Source of the DNA: Anabas testudineus
Lineage: Eukaryota > Chordata > Actinopteri > Anabantiformes > Anabantidae
Direction of reading: 5' to 3'
Assembly (NCBI RefSeq): GCF_900324465.2
Contig: NC_046616.1
Location: 9,216,047 to 9,280,046, forward strand
Length of the DNA stretch: 64,000 nt
In this document: in pieces, positions 1 to 12,400 of the stretch
Position numbering within the stretch: position 1 is the stretch's first letter
How the letters are laid out: each line of letters opens with the position of its first letter
The notes under the pieces: model-generated
What the model saw: the letters and a program-made list of their open reading frames with translations, nothing else
Databases searched by the model: none
What the model was told of the DNA's origin: nothing
Program-made: the position numbers and the translations under genes

Positions 1-862
1 CAGCACAGGTTGTGTTTTGTGTTTTGACTGCTCAGATGGGGGAGTATTAAAGACATTTAAGCCAATTCTAAACCTTTAGTGAGTGACAAAAGAAAAAGGC
101 ACAGTAGAAATGACTCCTGCAAACAGGCTATTTATTTTAATGCATGTTTTTTTTTTTGCAGTTATACATTAACAAAATGGCTTCTTTTAACTGTGCACGC
201 TTGAAGAATTCATTTTTAGCGTCTGTAATTGCACAACGCTGCAATGATAGGTGGTTTTAATTTAGCTGCTTAAGGTTCGGGTTATTGTGCATGTTGGCTC
301 ACTAGAGAACCTAAATGGAACAGGGCCCGTTTTAATATTTTTTGTATCTTCTGTGATTTTCATTATGAAGAGACTCACTGGAAACCAAGGTGATCATTAG
401 ATCAAACATTTAGCCTAATATGTATAATGTCTCATTCAAAATGCTCTAAATGTGTCAGCCTATCATGTGGTGGAGATTACATGTAAATTACAGGTGTGTT
501 GAAACGGTTTGTAAAAATAAAAAAAAGGTTACAAACATTTATTCAGGTGGATCTAAAAGAAAGTAATTCTGCAACATGTGTAAATAAATGAGAAGCTTCT
601 TTACACAGCATGCACTTCAACCACAGGTGTTTTCACTTACACACACACATTGACAACAACTCGAATGCACCACTACAGAGACAACATCAGCAGAAGCAGG
701 AAGATAAACAGAACAGATACAAATCTTATTATCTGACAAGTAATGATTGAGAGAGGGAAATATGTTGGTCTTCAACAAGCTGAAAGGGAAATAAGCACAG
801 GGGCGAACATATTGTAGCTATAGATCTTAAAGAGGACAGAGATTGTCCAACTGAAATACAGT

Positions 863-888
863 ACACACACACACACACACACACACAC
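863..888. repeat. (AC)n microsatellite
   Basis: A clean run of about 13 AC units, followed by looser CA-rich sequence to about 975. Confidence 0.9.
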
Positions 889-2311
889 GCTCAAAAAATC
901 AAAAGATTTAAATTTTTACAAATACATTTACATACACACACTCTCATATACACACACACAAACACACAAACACATAAATGAATGCATGAATAGTGACAGG
1001 TGCACAAACACATTAATCACTCTATGGCCTAAAAAGATCTGCTGGGCTCACAGAGCCAGAGACTGAAGAGAGCGGTAGTGACAGACTCTGTGTGTGTGGG
1101 GGTGTGTGGTGTGTGTATGTATTTATATGTGAGGGAGAAGAAATGAGAAAGACACACAGGAATAGAGGTTACAGTGTGCGGGTCTCTGTGTGTGTGCAGG
1201 CGTGACAGGGTGTGGAGGAGAGTCATGGAGGTTTCAGGGGGTTTTGTCTGCAGTGTGGCTCTGAAATGTCAGACGTCAGGGTTGTTATGTAAACCCGGCT
1301 CTCTCCCTGCATCCGTCAGTCCTTCTCTCCTACGTTTTATTTTTGTATTTGTGACGACACTCTTGGAAATAACGCATTCCCATCTTAAAATTAGCATAAG
1401 TGTAAAGAGATCACATCATCGAGAGACTAATTCACTTGGACAGCCCTGTGTTCACTCAGCACTCAGTTATGGTTCTTCTGTTAAGCTTTCAGTGATAATT
1501 CAACTGTGACATCATAATAACATGCGACTAATAAAGTTACATATGAAATGTCAAAAAAGAAAAATGATACTTGACAGATGTTTGTGTCAAATGATGCACT
1601 GCTATTCATAAATTGTAAATATTAAACATTTTCCTGTATTTAAGAGGTAATAATACTGTTTATTTCCAATTAAGTCACATAATAGTCAGAGGAAACTAAA
1701 ATAAAAATTTAAAATAAATAAAACTATATGTGCAGTATTATTCATACTAAAAATAATGAAGGTTTAGATATCAAATTATCATATTGTTAACAAACACCGA
1801 ACATAATTGACCCTATATTTAACATTGCATTCCCACTCCCTCTGTCTCTGTCACTGGGAACTAACAGTCTGCTCAATCCTCCACAAAATGGAGGCTGCTT
1901 GGCATCACGCGTGGCAGTCCCAGATACTTGTAGCCTATTAGTTCCCCTGCTCCTCATCACTGCTGACTAGATGACAAGCACAGCAAGCTGAAATGGGTGG
2001 AATGGACGTGTGCGAGTTTGCGTGTGCACGTGCGTGTGTTTGAGAGGAGAGAAGGCATGCAGATGGGGGTGTGTATGTATGTGCATGCGTGCATGGGTGG
2101 GGATGTGTGGATGTTGTGAATTTTGACTGTATGTATGTGTCTTAACAGTGGGTATGTAGCCATGTGTGTGCTTGAGAGGGTGAGCTGACCCAGATCTGCT
2201 TATTAGCATCAGCAGGAGGGGGACGGTAGTCACTTAGAGCTTTGTGCCTGAGCAGTGAACTGTGCTCATGCTTCAGTGACACACCATCAAGCTTCATACA
2301 GTAACACGCCT

Positions 2312-2313
<2 letters not shown>

Positions 2314-2372
<59 letters not shown>

Positions 2373-2380
2373 ACACACAC
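2314..2380. repeat. (CA)n microsatellite, long
   Basis: About 33 nearly uninterrupted CA units, one of the two longest simple repeats in the window. On the opposite strand it reads as poly-Val/Cys and creates false open frames. Imperfect TG/TGCATG sequence lies just before it (about 2000-2170). Confidence 0.95.
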
Positions 2381-3379
2381 TTGACGTACTTGATCCTCTT
2401 CATCCTTAGCTCCCAAATATGTGTGCTATCCAGGAAATAATCCCACTCAATTAAAAAAACACACTTCCCCCACTGTTAAATGTTAACTGTAAGTATTCTA
2501 TTTAAACCAATGATGAAATAGTAGTACACTAAAAATACAAGAGCATATTTCCTTTCTACATTCTTGAAAAAATCACACAAGATTTGGTAACATTAAAACA
2601 CAAAAATATTTTTAATTACACCATTGGAAATATTAAAATTGTCTTGTGAAGTACTTTACATTTAAAATACTAGACACATCAGACAGAAATGTTTAGCACT
2701 GCTTTTGTAAATGTGGCCCAGCGTATCTGCATACAATCTACTTTAATTGTTGTATTTTACAAGATTTGTACTGACCAGAACTATTCACAAAAACTTTAAT
2801 GAAAAAGGAAAAACAAATAAAATTGGTTTGTGAGTTGGAAAAACACAGAGGCACACAAAGTCTTAAAACAGCTGTGATGTGACGTTTTTTTGCAAGAATA
2901 ATCTACAAAAATACTGCTTTCAATTTTCGTTTTCAACTCAAAGGTTCTGTGTTGCTAATCTTGAAGTGAAAGTTGTGGCCAGCTGAATTTTTCAGGCACA
3001 ATTTTTCATTAGCTGCCTACTGATACTGCACTAATGGTAATGAAAATCACAGACTGTGGGATCTCCAACAGGTGCACTGACTGAATGGTCTGAATTGAAG
3101 CCAACTGGGATGTACAGTAGCTCTCAGGTGTCCCACATCATCAGCTGAGGCATCATCCGGTCAACTGAGAGTAACAGACTGGCAGACAGAAACCAGGAAC
3201 CTCTGGGCCTCAAGGAAATGTCTGTTCACATAGTGAAGTGAGTCAGTTTTTTCTGGCAAATGTAACTAGTTTACCCCAAATTAGAGGTGTTGAGACATAC
3301 ACAGATTGGAAAAGGCTCTGAAGATAAATGTTTGGCAATTTTTCTGGCTGCAGTGGTGCAATTTAAAATCTGGCCAAAC

Positions 3380-3490
3380 AGCAAATGCTGCAGACACTCA
3401 GGTGGTGATCAAAACTCCACCACCATCTCCTTGGTTTTATACAGGTTCAGTAGGAGGCGCTTTTTGCTACTCCAGTCACTGAAGGGTTTT
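3380..3490 (-). mobile_element. Degenerate LINE reverse-transcriptase scrap
   Basis: Read on the minus strand, about 3405-3475 encodes a tryptophan followed by RLLLNLYKTKEMVVEF. This resembles the block after the catalytic site in fish LINE reverse transcriptases (typically W-x-LLLN-x-x-KTKE-x-VVDF). A stop follows directly and the flanks show no clear continuation, so this is a short dead fragment. The match to the family motif is from memory. The clade (Rex1/CR1, L2 or RTE-like) cannot be settled from so little sequence. Confidence 0.5.
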
Positions 3491-4304
3491 TATCAGGCCT
3501 TTCTTTGTCTGCAGGTTGCTTCAGTACACAAGGTTCATAACAGATCTACAGTAAGACCAGGCAGTGGTCTGACCTGCCAGGTGGTAGTAAGGCAGTAGAG
3601 GTAAAGGACACTTGCATATAGTAGATCCAGTGTTTTACATTCTCTAATAGGTGACAAACTGGGAAAATCGAGTGAGGTGTGAGGTGAGAGAGAGGTGACA
3701 GTCACATGGTTAAAAGGTTAAAATCACCTGATATTGTAATAATGGCCTTTTTTTGCCATTTTGTGTAAATGCCAAACGGAAAAATCTTTAAAAGTTTGAA
3801 AATCCCACAATATTTTTTATAGAAGATACAAATATATGATTATTCAATATAAAGCATGACTTACATTATAAACACGCCCTATCTAAGAGTCAGTTTGTTT
3901 AATAATCTACCAAGGGTGAGTTTTGTTTACAGTGTAGTACGACCTCTGGTGGTTAAAGTAGTTATAGTATAATTTTCCAAAATTCACAAATAAAGTAAAT
4001 GTTGATGCATGGATAAAAAGCGATTCATACAGTTTGGGAGTTTGCAAAAGTAACTGGTCACTGTTTATATGACTGTTTATAAAGTGTATCTACATATGTC
4101 TTACATATGCGGTCTATAGTGAGAACTAACTAATTCATGAATTAAACAAAGTCGTCGAAGTTTGGGAACATTTTGTCACACTTAGATTTGTAAAATGGCA
4201 AAGCCAAAACATGTAGAAATTATATTTACTGATTCAATCGGATTCATGTCTCCACTAGGTCGGAACTATATATCTGCAACACCAAGGTTCCACTCGGCTG
4301 TATT

Positions 4305-4330
4305 TTGCAGTGACGCACGCGCAAAATGGC
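4305..4330 (+). promoter_or_regulatory. actr5 core promoter motifs at the start codon
   Basis: The bases just before and across the actr5 ATG read TGACGCACGCGCAAAATGGC. This combines a CRE-like TGACG, a one-mismatch NRF1-type GC palindrome and a YY1-like AAAATGGC that overlaps the ATG. No TATA box is seen. A YY1-type site on the start codon is a known layout in TATA-less housekeeping promoters. The 5' UTR would then be very short. This is inferred from motifs only. Confidence 0.4.
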
Positions 4331-7300
4331 TTCCAAGGAGCAACCGGTGTGTCAAATATTCTCATTTCAGGACTGTAAAACGTCTCCCGACCCGATATAT
4401 GAGCTCCCCGGCCAGTGTCTGACCGCTACACCGGCACCTATAGTGATAGATAACGGCTCCTTCCAGACTCGGGCCGGCTGGGCGGTGCCGGCGGCGGAGT
4501 TTGACTCTCCGCGGCTGCTCTTCAGGTCGGTGGCGGCGCGCAGCAGAGGCGCTGCTCGGAGTGAGACCCAGATCGGAAACGACATCCCGAACCTGGAGCC
4601 GCTGCGATGGCTGCTGAAGAGCCAGTTAGACCGAAACGTGGTGGTGAACTTCGAGATCCAGGAGCTGATTTTTGACTATGTGTTTACACATCTGGGCATC
4701 ACATCAGAGGTGAGTGATGGAGGGTGGAAATGAATCACTTCAAACTGCATCTTTATCTGCATACTAGGCCCTGTATGATAAAGATTTACTCCTCCTGTAT
4801 GAATACTATTTTATTAATATATCCTATTAAAAATATTGTGTTCTTACTACTTCGATCTCTCCTTTAAATGTGTTATATGTCTAGTCGCGTCAAAATCTAT
4901 TTTGTCGTTTAACTTTATTGTTTGAGATGCTATAGACAAAAGATATATGAACAGGTGTACAACAGGGCTACAAGGAAAGGTTTAATTTATCATTAAATAT
5001 TAAAATATACTGTTTAAAACTATATATTTTATAAATATATAAGCCCATAAAGCACATTATAATTTATCAGAACTCAAGATCACATCTGAAATTTTGTGTT
5101 GTTTGAAAGAAACAACAGAAAAGCAGTGACTTTTGCTTGGAAATAAATTTGTTTTTATAATAATACAAACTCGTATCAAAATTAAGCTTTCTCCGTGAGA
5201 AATGATTCCAAATTTTGATTCCCAAAAAAATAAGAAGGTATTAGTTACTCTAATGCACATTAATAGTGATGCTTGACCATTTCTGCCTAATGTCAAATAA
5301 TCAAACTACATTGTTTTGTTTTTCAGGGCAGTGTGGATCACCCCATTGTGCTGACAGAGGCACCTTGTAACCCACTGCACTGTCGGCAGATGATGTCAGA
5401 GTTGCTGTTTGAGTGCTACCACATCCCGTACGTCTCCTACGGTGTGGACGGCTTATATAGCTTTTACCACAATAACAGAAACATCCAACCACCTCACACT
5501 GGAATCGTTCTGTCCTCAGGATACCAGTGTTCACACATCCTGCCAGTTATCAACGGCAGGTACGTATTCAAAGACAAAGGCAGCTGCTTCTGTGTTGTAT
5601 TTGCCATGCAACGTTAAAGTGTTCTACAGTATCTTGTTTTTTTCCTGATTAGTCTTTATCACAGCAAAGATTTTGTATTTCTATAGTAGGAAAAGGTTTC
5701 TGTCCAAGTGCCCCATCTTGTGGAGGCTTGGTCTAGCTCTATTGCATAACTGATCAGGAGCCAGCCTTCTTGTGTAACATATATACTGTGACATGTCAAA
5801 GTGTCTTCAGTGATAAATACATGTTTTTAACCGATTTAAATATATTCTTAAACTCCCTGTAGTACAACTATAAACACACTTTGGACACTTTGTTCTGCAG
5901 AGTGTAATTGTAATTGTTTTGATTTGAGGTTGGATGCGGTGAACTGTAAGCGCGTGAATGTGGCTGGAAGCCAGGCGGCATCCTACCTGCAGCGCCTCCT
6001 CCAGCTGAAATACCCAGGTCACCTTGCTGCCATCACACTCAGCCGCATGGAGGAATTGTTGCATGAACACAGTTACACTGCTGTGGATTATCATGAAGGT
6101 ACAGAGTGCGCTAACACACACAAACACAATATTGATACATTTACAACTTCACAGAAGCACGTTGTACTCTATACAGAGATGGAAAAGTGGCGCAGCCCAG
6201 AGTTTTATGAACGGGAAGTTCACCGTATGCAGCTTCCGTTCTCGGGGAAGTTGCCAGGAGGCTGTGTGAGTGTGGAGGAGAGGCAGGAGAGACGAGCACA
6301 GCAGCTTCGACGGCTTCAGGAGATCAATGCTCGCCGCCGAGAGGAGAAGCTGCAGCAAGACCAGGAGAGGCTGGACAGACTTATGGCAGTACAGGTAAGA
6401 AACCTGTTATCTTTTATGTTTTTCTGTATTATTACACTTGTGAAAGAGGTGTTTAATTACTATAGAAGCTTACAGTAGCTCAGGTGTGGAGCAGTTTGTG
6501 AGTGGTTTGATTCCCAGTTCCTAGTGGCTACTTGCTGAGGTGTCCTGTAGTAGTGCCAACAATAACGTCTGGCACATGTGCAACCGCAATTTCCCCAAAG
6601 GGATCAATAGTATATAATAATATATCAAAGTATTCAAAAGAAAAAAAGTTTTGATTTGTGATCATTGATTTGACCACAGCTGATGTGTGATGAACAGTAA
6701 TCAAAGTGTTTGTCTGTACAGGAGCTGCTGGAGGACGGCCTGTTGGATCAATTTCATAAAAGCCTGGTGGAGCTCAACATGGACTCAGCTGAGGAGCTGC
6801 TGTCATACATCAACAAACTGCAGCTGGCTGTGGAGCAGGGAAGACAAAAACTGCTGCAGAGTGATGGAACAGAGGGAAAGACAGAGGTGGGTGTTGAGTC
6901 CTTTAAGTCAGAGACAATTACAATTAGTAAGCTTTGAATTGTTATTTTTGCAAGTGCTGGTAAAACAAATGGCAGTTGATGCACAAGCATATCACATCTG
7001 TTCTTTAAGTGATTTATGTTGGGTTACTCAACAAAAAAAGTGACACTACGCTTTATTGATCTATTAATTATTGTGATGGAATAATTGATTTCTCATGTTA
7101 ACTTATAAACAATAATTCTCACACCTAATTAATACAAGCTGGATTATATCTGTGCAAAGATTTTAAATAAGCAGTGTTTCAATGTAGTGTATGTATCTAT
7201 TCTATATATACAAATTAGTTGAACCACAAAATTCGATTTCAGCAGCTGACTAAATTAGGAGCCACTGAACTGAAGTGCAATTTAAATTATACAGTAAGTA

Positions 7301-9485
7301 ATTAGGTCCACACGCCATTACCCTGAACGTGCTGCGAGGCTCCACGGGATCCGTGCTTGTTTTCGGCAGTTAATGTGCTGCAGCTGACATGGAGCCTCAG
7401 GCTGTTCTGTTGCTCTCTGCCAGGTGCCCGAGCTGGAGCAGGGGATGGACGAGGGAGATGGAGTGGCGCTGATGGATCCTGACTTCCCTGAGGACATGCT
7501 TCCAGAAAAAACGGCTAATGTGGTACAGGTAGTGGCACAGAGTTACTGGAACTTTCTCATTAATGCTGCAGAGGCAGTTATCTGCTACTGTAACATATGA
7601 CAGAATGTGTGAGAAAACTTTCTGTCCTGTATAATGTTTTCATGCCAGACCAGTAATGAAACTAGCTAACTTTGCTCATCAGCTGAATCATTAAGTATCA
7701 GTACGTTTTACTTGTCAGTGAAAAATTATTTGGATCCTGTCTCCAGCCTGTGTTCAACATGGCAGAGTACCACCAGCTCTTTGTTGGGACGGAGCGTCTG
7801 CGGTGTCCAGAGATCCTGTTTCAGCCATCGCTGACTGGAGAGGACCAGATGGGACTAATGGAGACACTGCAGTATGTGCTTGCCAGGTAATTATACCGCC
7901 AAGCAATTCCAAACAAAGAACACAAATATATTTGCTCAGAGATTTAACGGAGATGGATTAGGCAGATTCTCTCGTTGCCTATTTGACATGATCATACACA
8001 AAACATATTTTTCTTATTAGTCAAAGTTTTCATTCTGTTTTATTTTAGAAAATTACTTTTCATCTTCTGGTCTACGTACAGGTACACTCCAGAGCAGCAG
8101 GAAGCGCTGGTGGGCAATGTGTTTCTGACAGGAGGGAATATGCAGTACCCTGGCATGAAGGAAAGAGTGGAGAGAGAACTGCTAGCTATGAGGCCCTTCC
8201 AATCACACTTCAAGGTACAGCATTCAACCATTTTAATTGTTATAAATAATTGTTATACCTATCTAACATACCTATCTACAATATTTTAGTTTTTTATTTT
8301 ACATCTACCGTTCTGTAACGTACTTTTTTTTGGCTTACATAAGCTTTCACATGATGCTGCCTAGTTTTAATAATAATTGTTTCTTTCATGTTTGGTTTGT
8401 CAGTCAGGTCACCCTTGTTAAAAATATTAACTTCAATAAGACATATTTGCTGCACTGCTAGGTCTTTGAACACAGCTAATAAAGTCACTTCAAGCTTTGA
8501 CTAAATTCTGAAAATAAGAACTTGCCAGGTAATATATTTAATAGAATATCATTTTCAACTTAGGATGACATATATTTTTGAGAATGTAAAATTGTTATGT
8601 AGGTTGTTTGTAGGTGTGCTGCCAGAGGCTCACATGTATTACAAGTTTTGATCACATCGTGTCGGCATGGACTAAAGTGTAATATGCCAATATGCAGCCA
8701 ATGGCATTATACAGTCCATCATATAAATTAATCAATATGATGGTAGAAGATGTCATGGAAAGTGAATTTGAATTTAAAAGAAACCACATTCTAGTTGAAT
8801 AGCAAGGACATTTAACAGTGTGTTGAATTGTGGTCCTTCCAGGAATCTAGCTGCTATATTTATATAGGTAGTATGTCATTAGGTCAGCTAATTTCCCTTG
8901 GCTGCAATCCAAACGGTAGTTTATTATCCATCAGTGTACATTACCCAGATTAACTAATTCATTCCACAGATTACAGTGTCATAGATTTAAAAAATGTAAA
9001 TTTTATATACAATCTTACAAATACGGTATAAAGAGGAAAAAAATGGATTTAAACATTAAAAAATAAACCCAAAGGTTAAAATATGAAGTAATAGAAAAAA
9101 CTCTAATTAAGTGGAAACCAGATTCAGTTTAACTGGACAAAGGTTTTTCAGATTGGAACTCTGACCGATTTCTTCCCAGGTGAACATGGCATCACAGCCG
9201 GCCTTGGATGCCTGGTGTGGAGCTAGAGACTGGGCCTTAGAGCATCTTCCTGGAGGAGATGGAGAAGCAGGAGAAGGGTGGATCAGCAGACAGGACTATG
9301 AGGAGAAAGGAGGCGAGTATCTGAGCGAGCACTGCGCCTCTAATGTCTACATTCCCATGAAGATCGCCAAACCAGTTCCTGCTCGCCCCGCTGAGCCTTC
9401 AGCGACATTGACAGGAGCTTCTGCAGCTGTTACCATGGTTACCTCTGCCCCAGCTCCTGCTGACGTATCTATGGTTACCTCATAA
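4326..9485 (+). CDS. actr5: Actin-related protein 5 (INO80 complex subunit)
   Basis: ACTR5 is a nuclear actin-like subunit of the INO80 chromatin remodeller, where it helps couple ATP hydrolysis to nucleosome sliding. Nine exons join in frame: 4326-4709, 5327-5559, 5929-6098, 6177-6394, 6722-6886, 7424-7528, 7747-7886, 8082-8214 and 9180-9485. They give 617 aa, against about 607 in human. The protein opens [16 protein letters not shown]. It has an actin-type phosphate loop (IDNGS, about residue 40), an Arp5-specific charged coiled-coil insertion (about 296-400, [15 protein letters not shown]), a late actin-fold motif (TGGN, 488-491) and the conserved ending [14 protein letters not shown], with a loose Ala/Thr-rich tail. 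Intron 3 is only 78 bp, and reading through it stays open. Exon 4 begins at 6177 because that acceptor restores EEMEKW, matching the mammalian EELHKW. The ATG at 4326 fits the family length. No break is seen. Confidence 0.96.
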
Positions 9486-12400
9486 ACTGAGATCACAGAT
9501 ATCATGATATCTGATGTTAAGTACACTCAAAAAATGATTTTGGAGAGAAGTTAAGATGCTTTTGGTCAACACAATTCAACTTTTTTTTTTCAACTCTACT
9601 TTTTCCCCAGCATGCCTTTTAACAACCGTAGGGCAACCTTTGCTCAAAGTCAGCATTCAAGAAGCTGGTATAATATACATCCTGCCTATTTCTCAGTCTG
9701 CAGGGATACTGCTGTATCTATTCACACTCTTTTCTTTTAGTTCTCTTATGACTTTTGTAACTTTCCTGCTTGATGAAACCACAAGAAACCATTCATATTG
9801 AATGGTCAAATCAAATTTATCATCTTTAAACCTCCAGTGGGAACATTATGTGTATTATTTTGTAAATAGAATTGGTTGTTTGTGTATTTTTTAAATATAT
9901 TTTCACTGATGGAAACAGATGTTGATTTTGATTTCAAGGTTGGGATGAAAGTCTGGCAACTCTCTGATGTTACAGGTTACAGATGAATAAGTAGTCCATT
10001 TTAATCAGGAAATAATTTTTAATTAAGTATCAAAAGTGCTAAATAATACTTGGTTAATCAACAATTGATTACTTAATTAATGTATTGGTTATTTTAGCAG
10101 TACTCTGGATAATCCAAAGAATATACAGTCAGCTATTTTAATTGGGAGTATATATATTTTTTTTATAGAGTTGCTTAAAAATGGACAAATAATTATAATA
10201 AATAATACAAAAATTAAAATTAATAATGTTTTCATATATATTAAAACATTAGAAATAAAAGAAAATGTTTTCTATTGATTTGGGTGAAATGACCATTTAA
10301 AGTCACAGATACGATTAAGTGCAGTACAGATTTGCACCACTAGATGCCACAGATGAACATAAAATGAATTAAAATTAAGCATCAGCCAGCTCCAAGAAGA
10401 GCCGCTTAAGGTTTTCTATAATGCTAAAACTGGACATAATGCACTTTGTTGCTAGAATACTAATCTGCAAAACCCACTGTGTTACCTTTAGTCGCATCTG
10501 TACATGCAGCCTAATGTTCACAACACAACGCATGACAGCAGAACATTTGGTTCTTGAAACAGGGTACTCCACAATCATTAAGTGTACAGCAGAGTTCTCA
10601 CTCTCTTCTAATCTGCAGCTTTTGACTCTTAGTCAGCAGCTGTCAGCTGTCTTGCAGGTGCGTTTGCTGCACTGATTCTGCTCCTTCATGCTCCACCCAG
10701 CAGTCTGCATTCTTAATAGTATTATGGGTTGTTAAACTGTGGCACAGCTCAAGGCTCAAACCCTCAAACGATTTAGCTCAAGCAGCAGTGTTGCAACCAC
10801 TCGCACAGCAGCCTGGTTCCACAGCAGGGCAGAGTAGGACTTATCATGGCTAAAACAGGCCTGTGACTGGTTTAGCCTGTGATTGGCTCAAATCTAATCT
10901 TTTATCTGTAGCAGCAAGTAAATAGGATTTATTTCTATGGTCGCACTACATTCCTGCAAGCCTTTCTTAACAATGTGTAGGAAAAAACGTCAACTGCGTG
11001 TTCATATGTTGTTGACATATATGATCTGTATTCATGGCTCGTCTTTACCCATGTTACAGTCTCCATAGTGTGCATTGTCGCCAACTTGCCATATAACAGT
11101 GGTATACCAGTCAAATTTACTGCTAGGACCAATGAACATCATCATTAAATAAGGTTTCAGAATACATTTTCTATCAGGCAGCTCAGGGGAAACTTCAGGT
11201 ACACCATGCAGATCTTGTGTATTTTTAAACAAGCCTGCACAGTGTAGGTCCCTTTTTGTGTTGTAGTCCTGGCCAGCGTCCAATTAGGAGGATTTATCTG
11301 TGAGCTGCACTGGTGTAGGTCAGTGGGAACACCTGGCAGGGCTGAGCTCATGTCAGTCCTGTGTTGGAGGGGAGGAGAAAACAAAAGCTCCGAGTCCAGA
11401 GTGTGACAGATGCACAATGAGGGTTTCTTTTTAATGGTTGGACAATTTTATGTTAGTTTTCCAGTGTAAAACATAGCCTGTCATAAATTCTAAATAATTC
11501 TGGAAGCAACGACATGATCCATATCTTTTCTTTTTTTTACCATTGCAGAAAAGTTATGAGTTTAAAATAGTGTGTTTGCACAATTTCCTGTTTGCATACT
11601 TAGATAATTTAGACCAGGTAACAATGTCTTGAGTTAAAACCCAGCACAATCTTGATGATCACACTGTTACTGTCTATGCTTCCTCTCTCTTTTCATTGTG
11701 GGCCAAAAAAATTGGCAATCAATCTATTATGCTCTGCCCAGCCCTCTATCTCCCTGCGCTGCTGTGCTCTTCTGCACGCTCCACCAACCTCTGCACATCC
11801 GAAAGTCATTATGAAGCTATGATAAATCAAAATGTTGCAAAACTTACTAATTAAGTAGAAATGGTTTAATTTCTCTGATTGGTTAGAAGGATGATCCTCA
11901 CTAAAAACTTTAAGAAACAAATACAGTATCTCTTCACACTCCACTGATGTTCAGACTTCCCCAGCATCTCTCCACATTAACATAGCTTTTGAAGTTTCTA
12001 CAAAAAATAAATGCAGCTGTAGCTTTAAATCCAGTACTTGAAAAAATGTTTATATTTACTTTGAACGTCACAAAAGTTGAGATCATATGGCCTGTGAGTT
12101 AAATGCTGTCAGGGCTTCCCGCAAGAGGTTGAAGGTAGTGTACAGGCAAAGAGTTGCTTTAAAAAACTTTAAAATAACGTCAACAAGATTAAAGCCTAAA
12201 ACTCGGTTCTCTGCAGAGTTTCTTGCTTGACTTTCAACAAACTGTTGACCATCTAGTGCTCACGTCTCAAACAAATATTGGCTGTCGTCCAGTCAGAGTC
12301 ACTTAACTCACGCTGAGCATCAACATTATGAGCTGAATGACCCTAACATAACCTAATATTTCCTGTCTGGACATGGACAGTTTGTGAGAAGCAGTTGTCT

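Larger units (their letters stand above)
1..4304. other. Intergenic DNA upstream of actr5
   Basis: No exon with coding character was found on either strand. The stretch is AT-rich, with CA and TG runs near 0.86-1.1 kb and 2.0-2.4 kb and a LINE-like scrap near 3.4 kb. Open frames here are short and mostly come from the dinucleotide repeats. A long 3' UTR of a gene lying to the left cannot be excluded. Confidence 0.6.

Noticed and set aside
2142-2440. Open frames across the CA repeat on both strands
   Set aside because: They are produced by the dinucleotide array itself (HTHTHT or VCVCVC) and have no coding character.
3287-3598. Plus-strand open frame of 103 codons
   Set aside because: The opposite strand carries the LINE reverse-transcriptase phrase, so this frame is its antisense shadow.
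11032-11417. Overlapping minus-strand open frames with a GDNAHYGDCN-like phrase
   Set aside because: They are too short, no family was recognised, and no flanking splice sites make a longer product.
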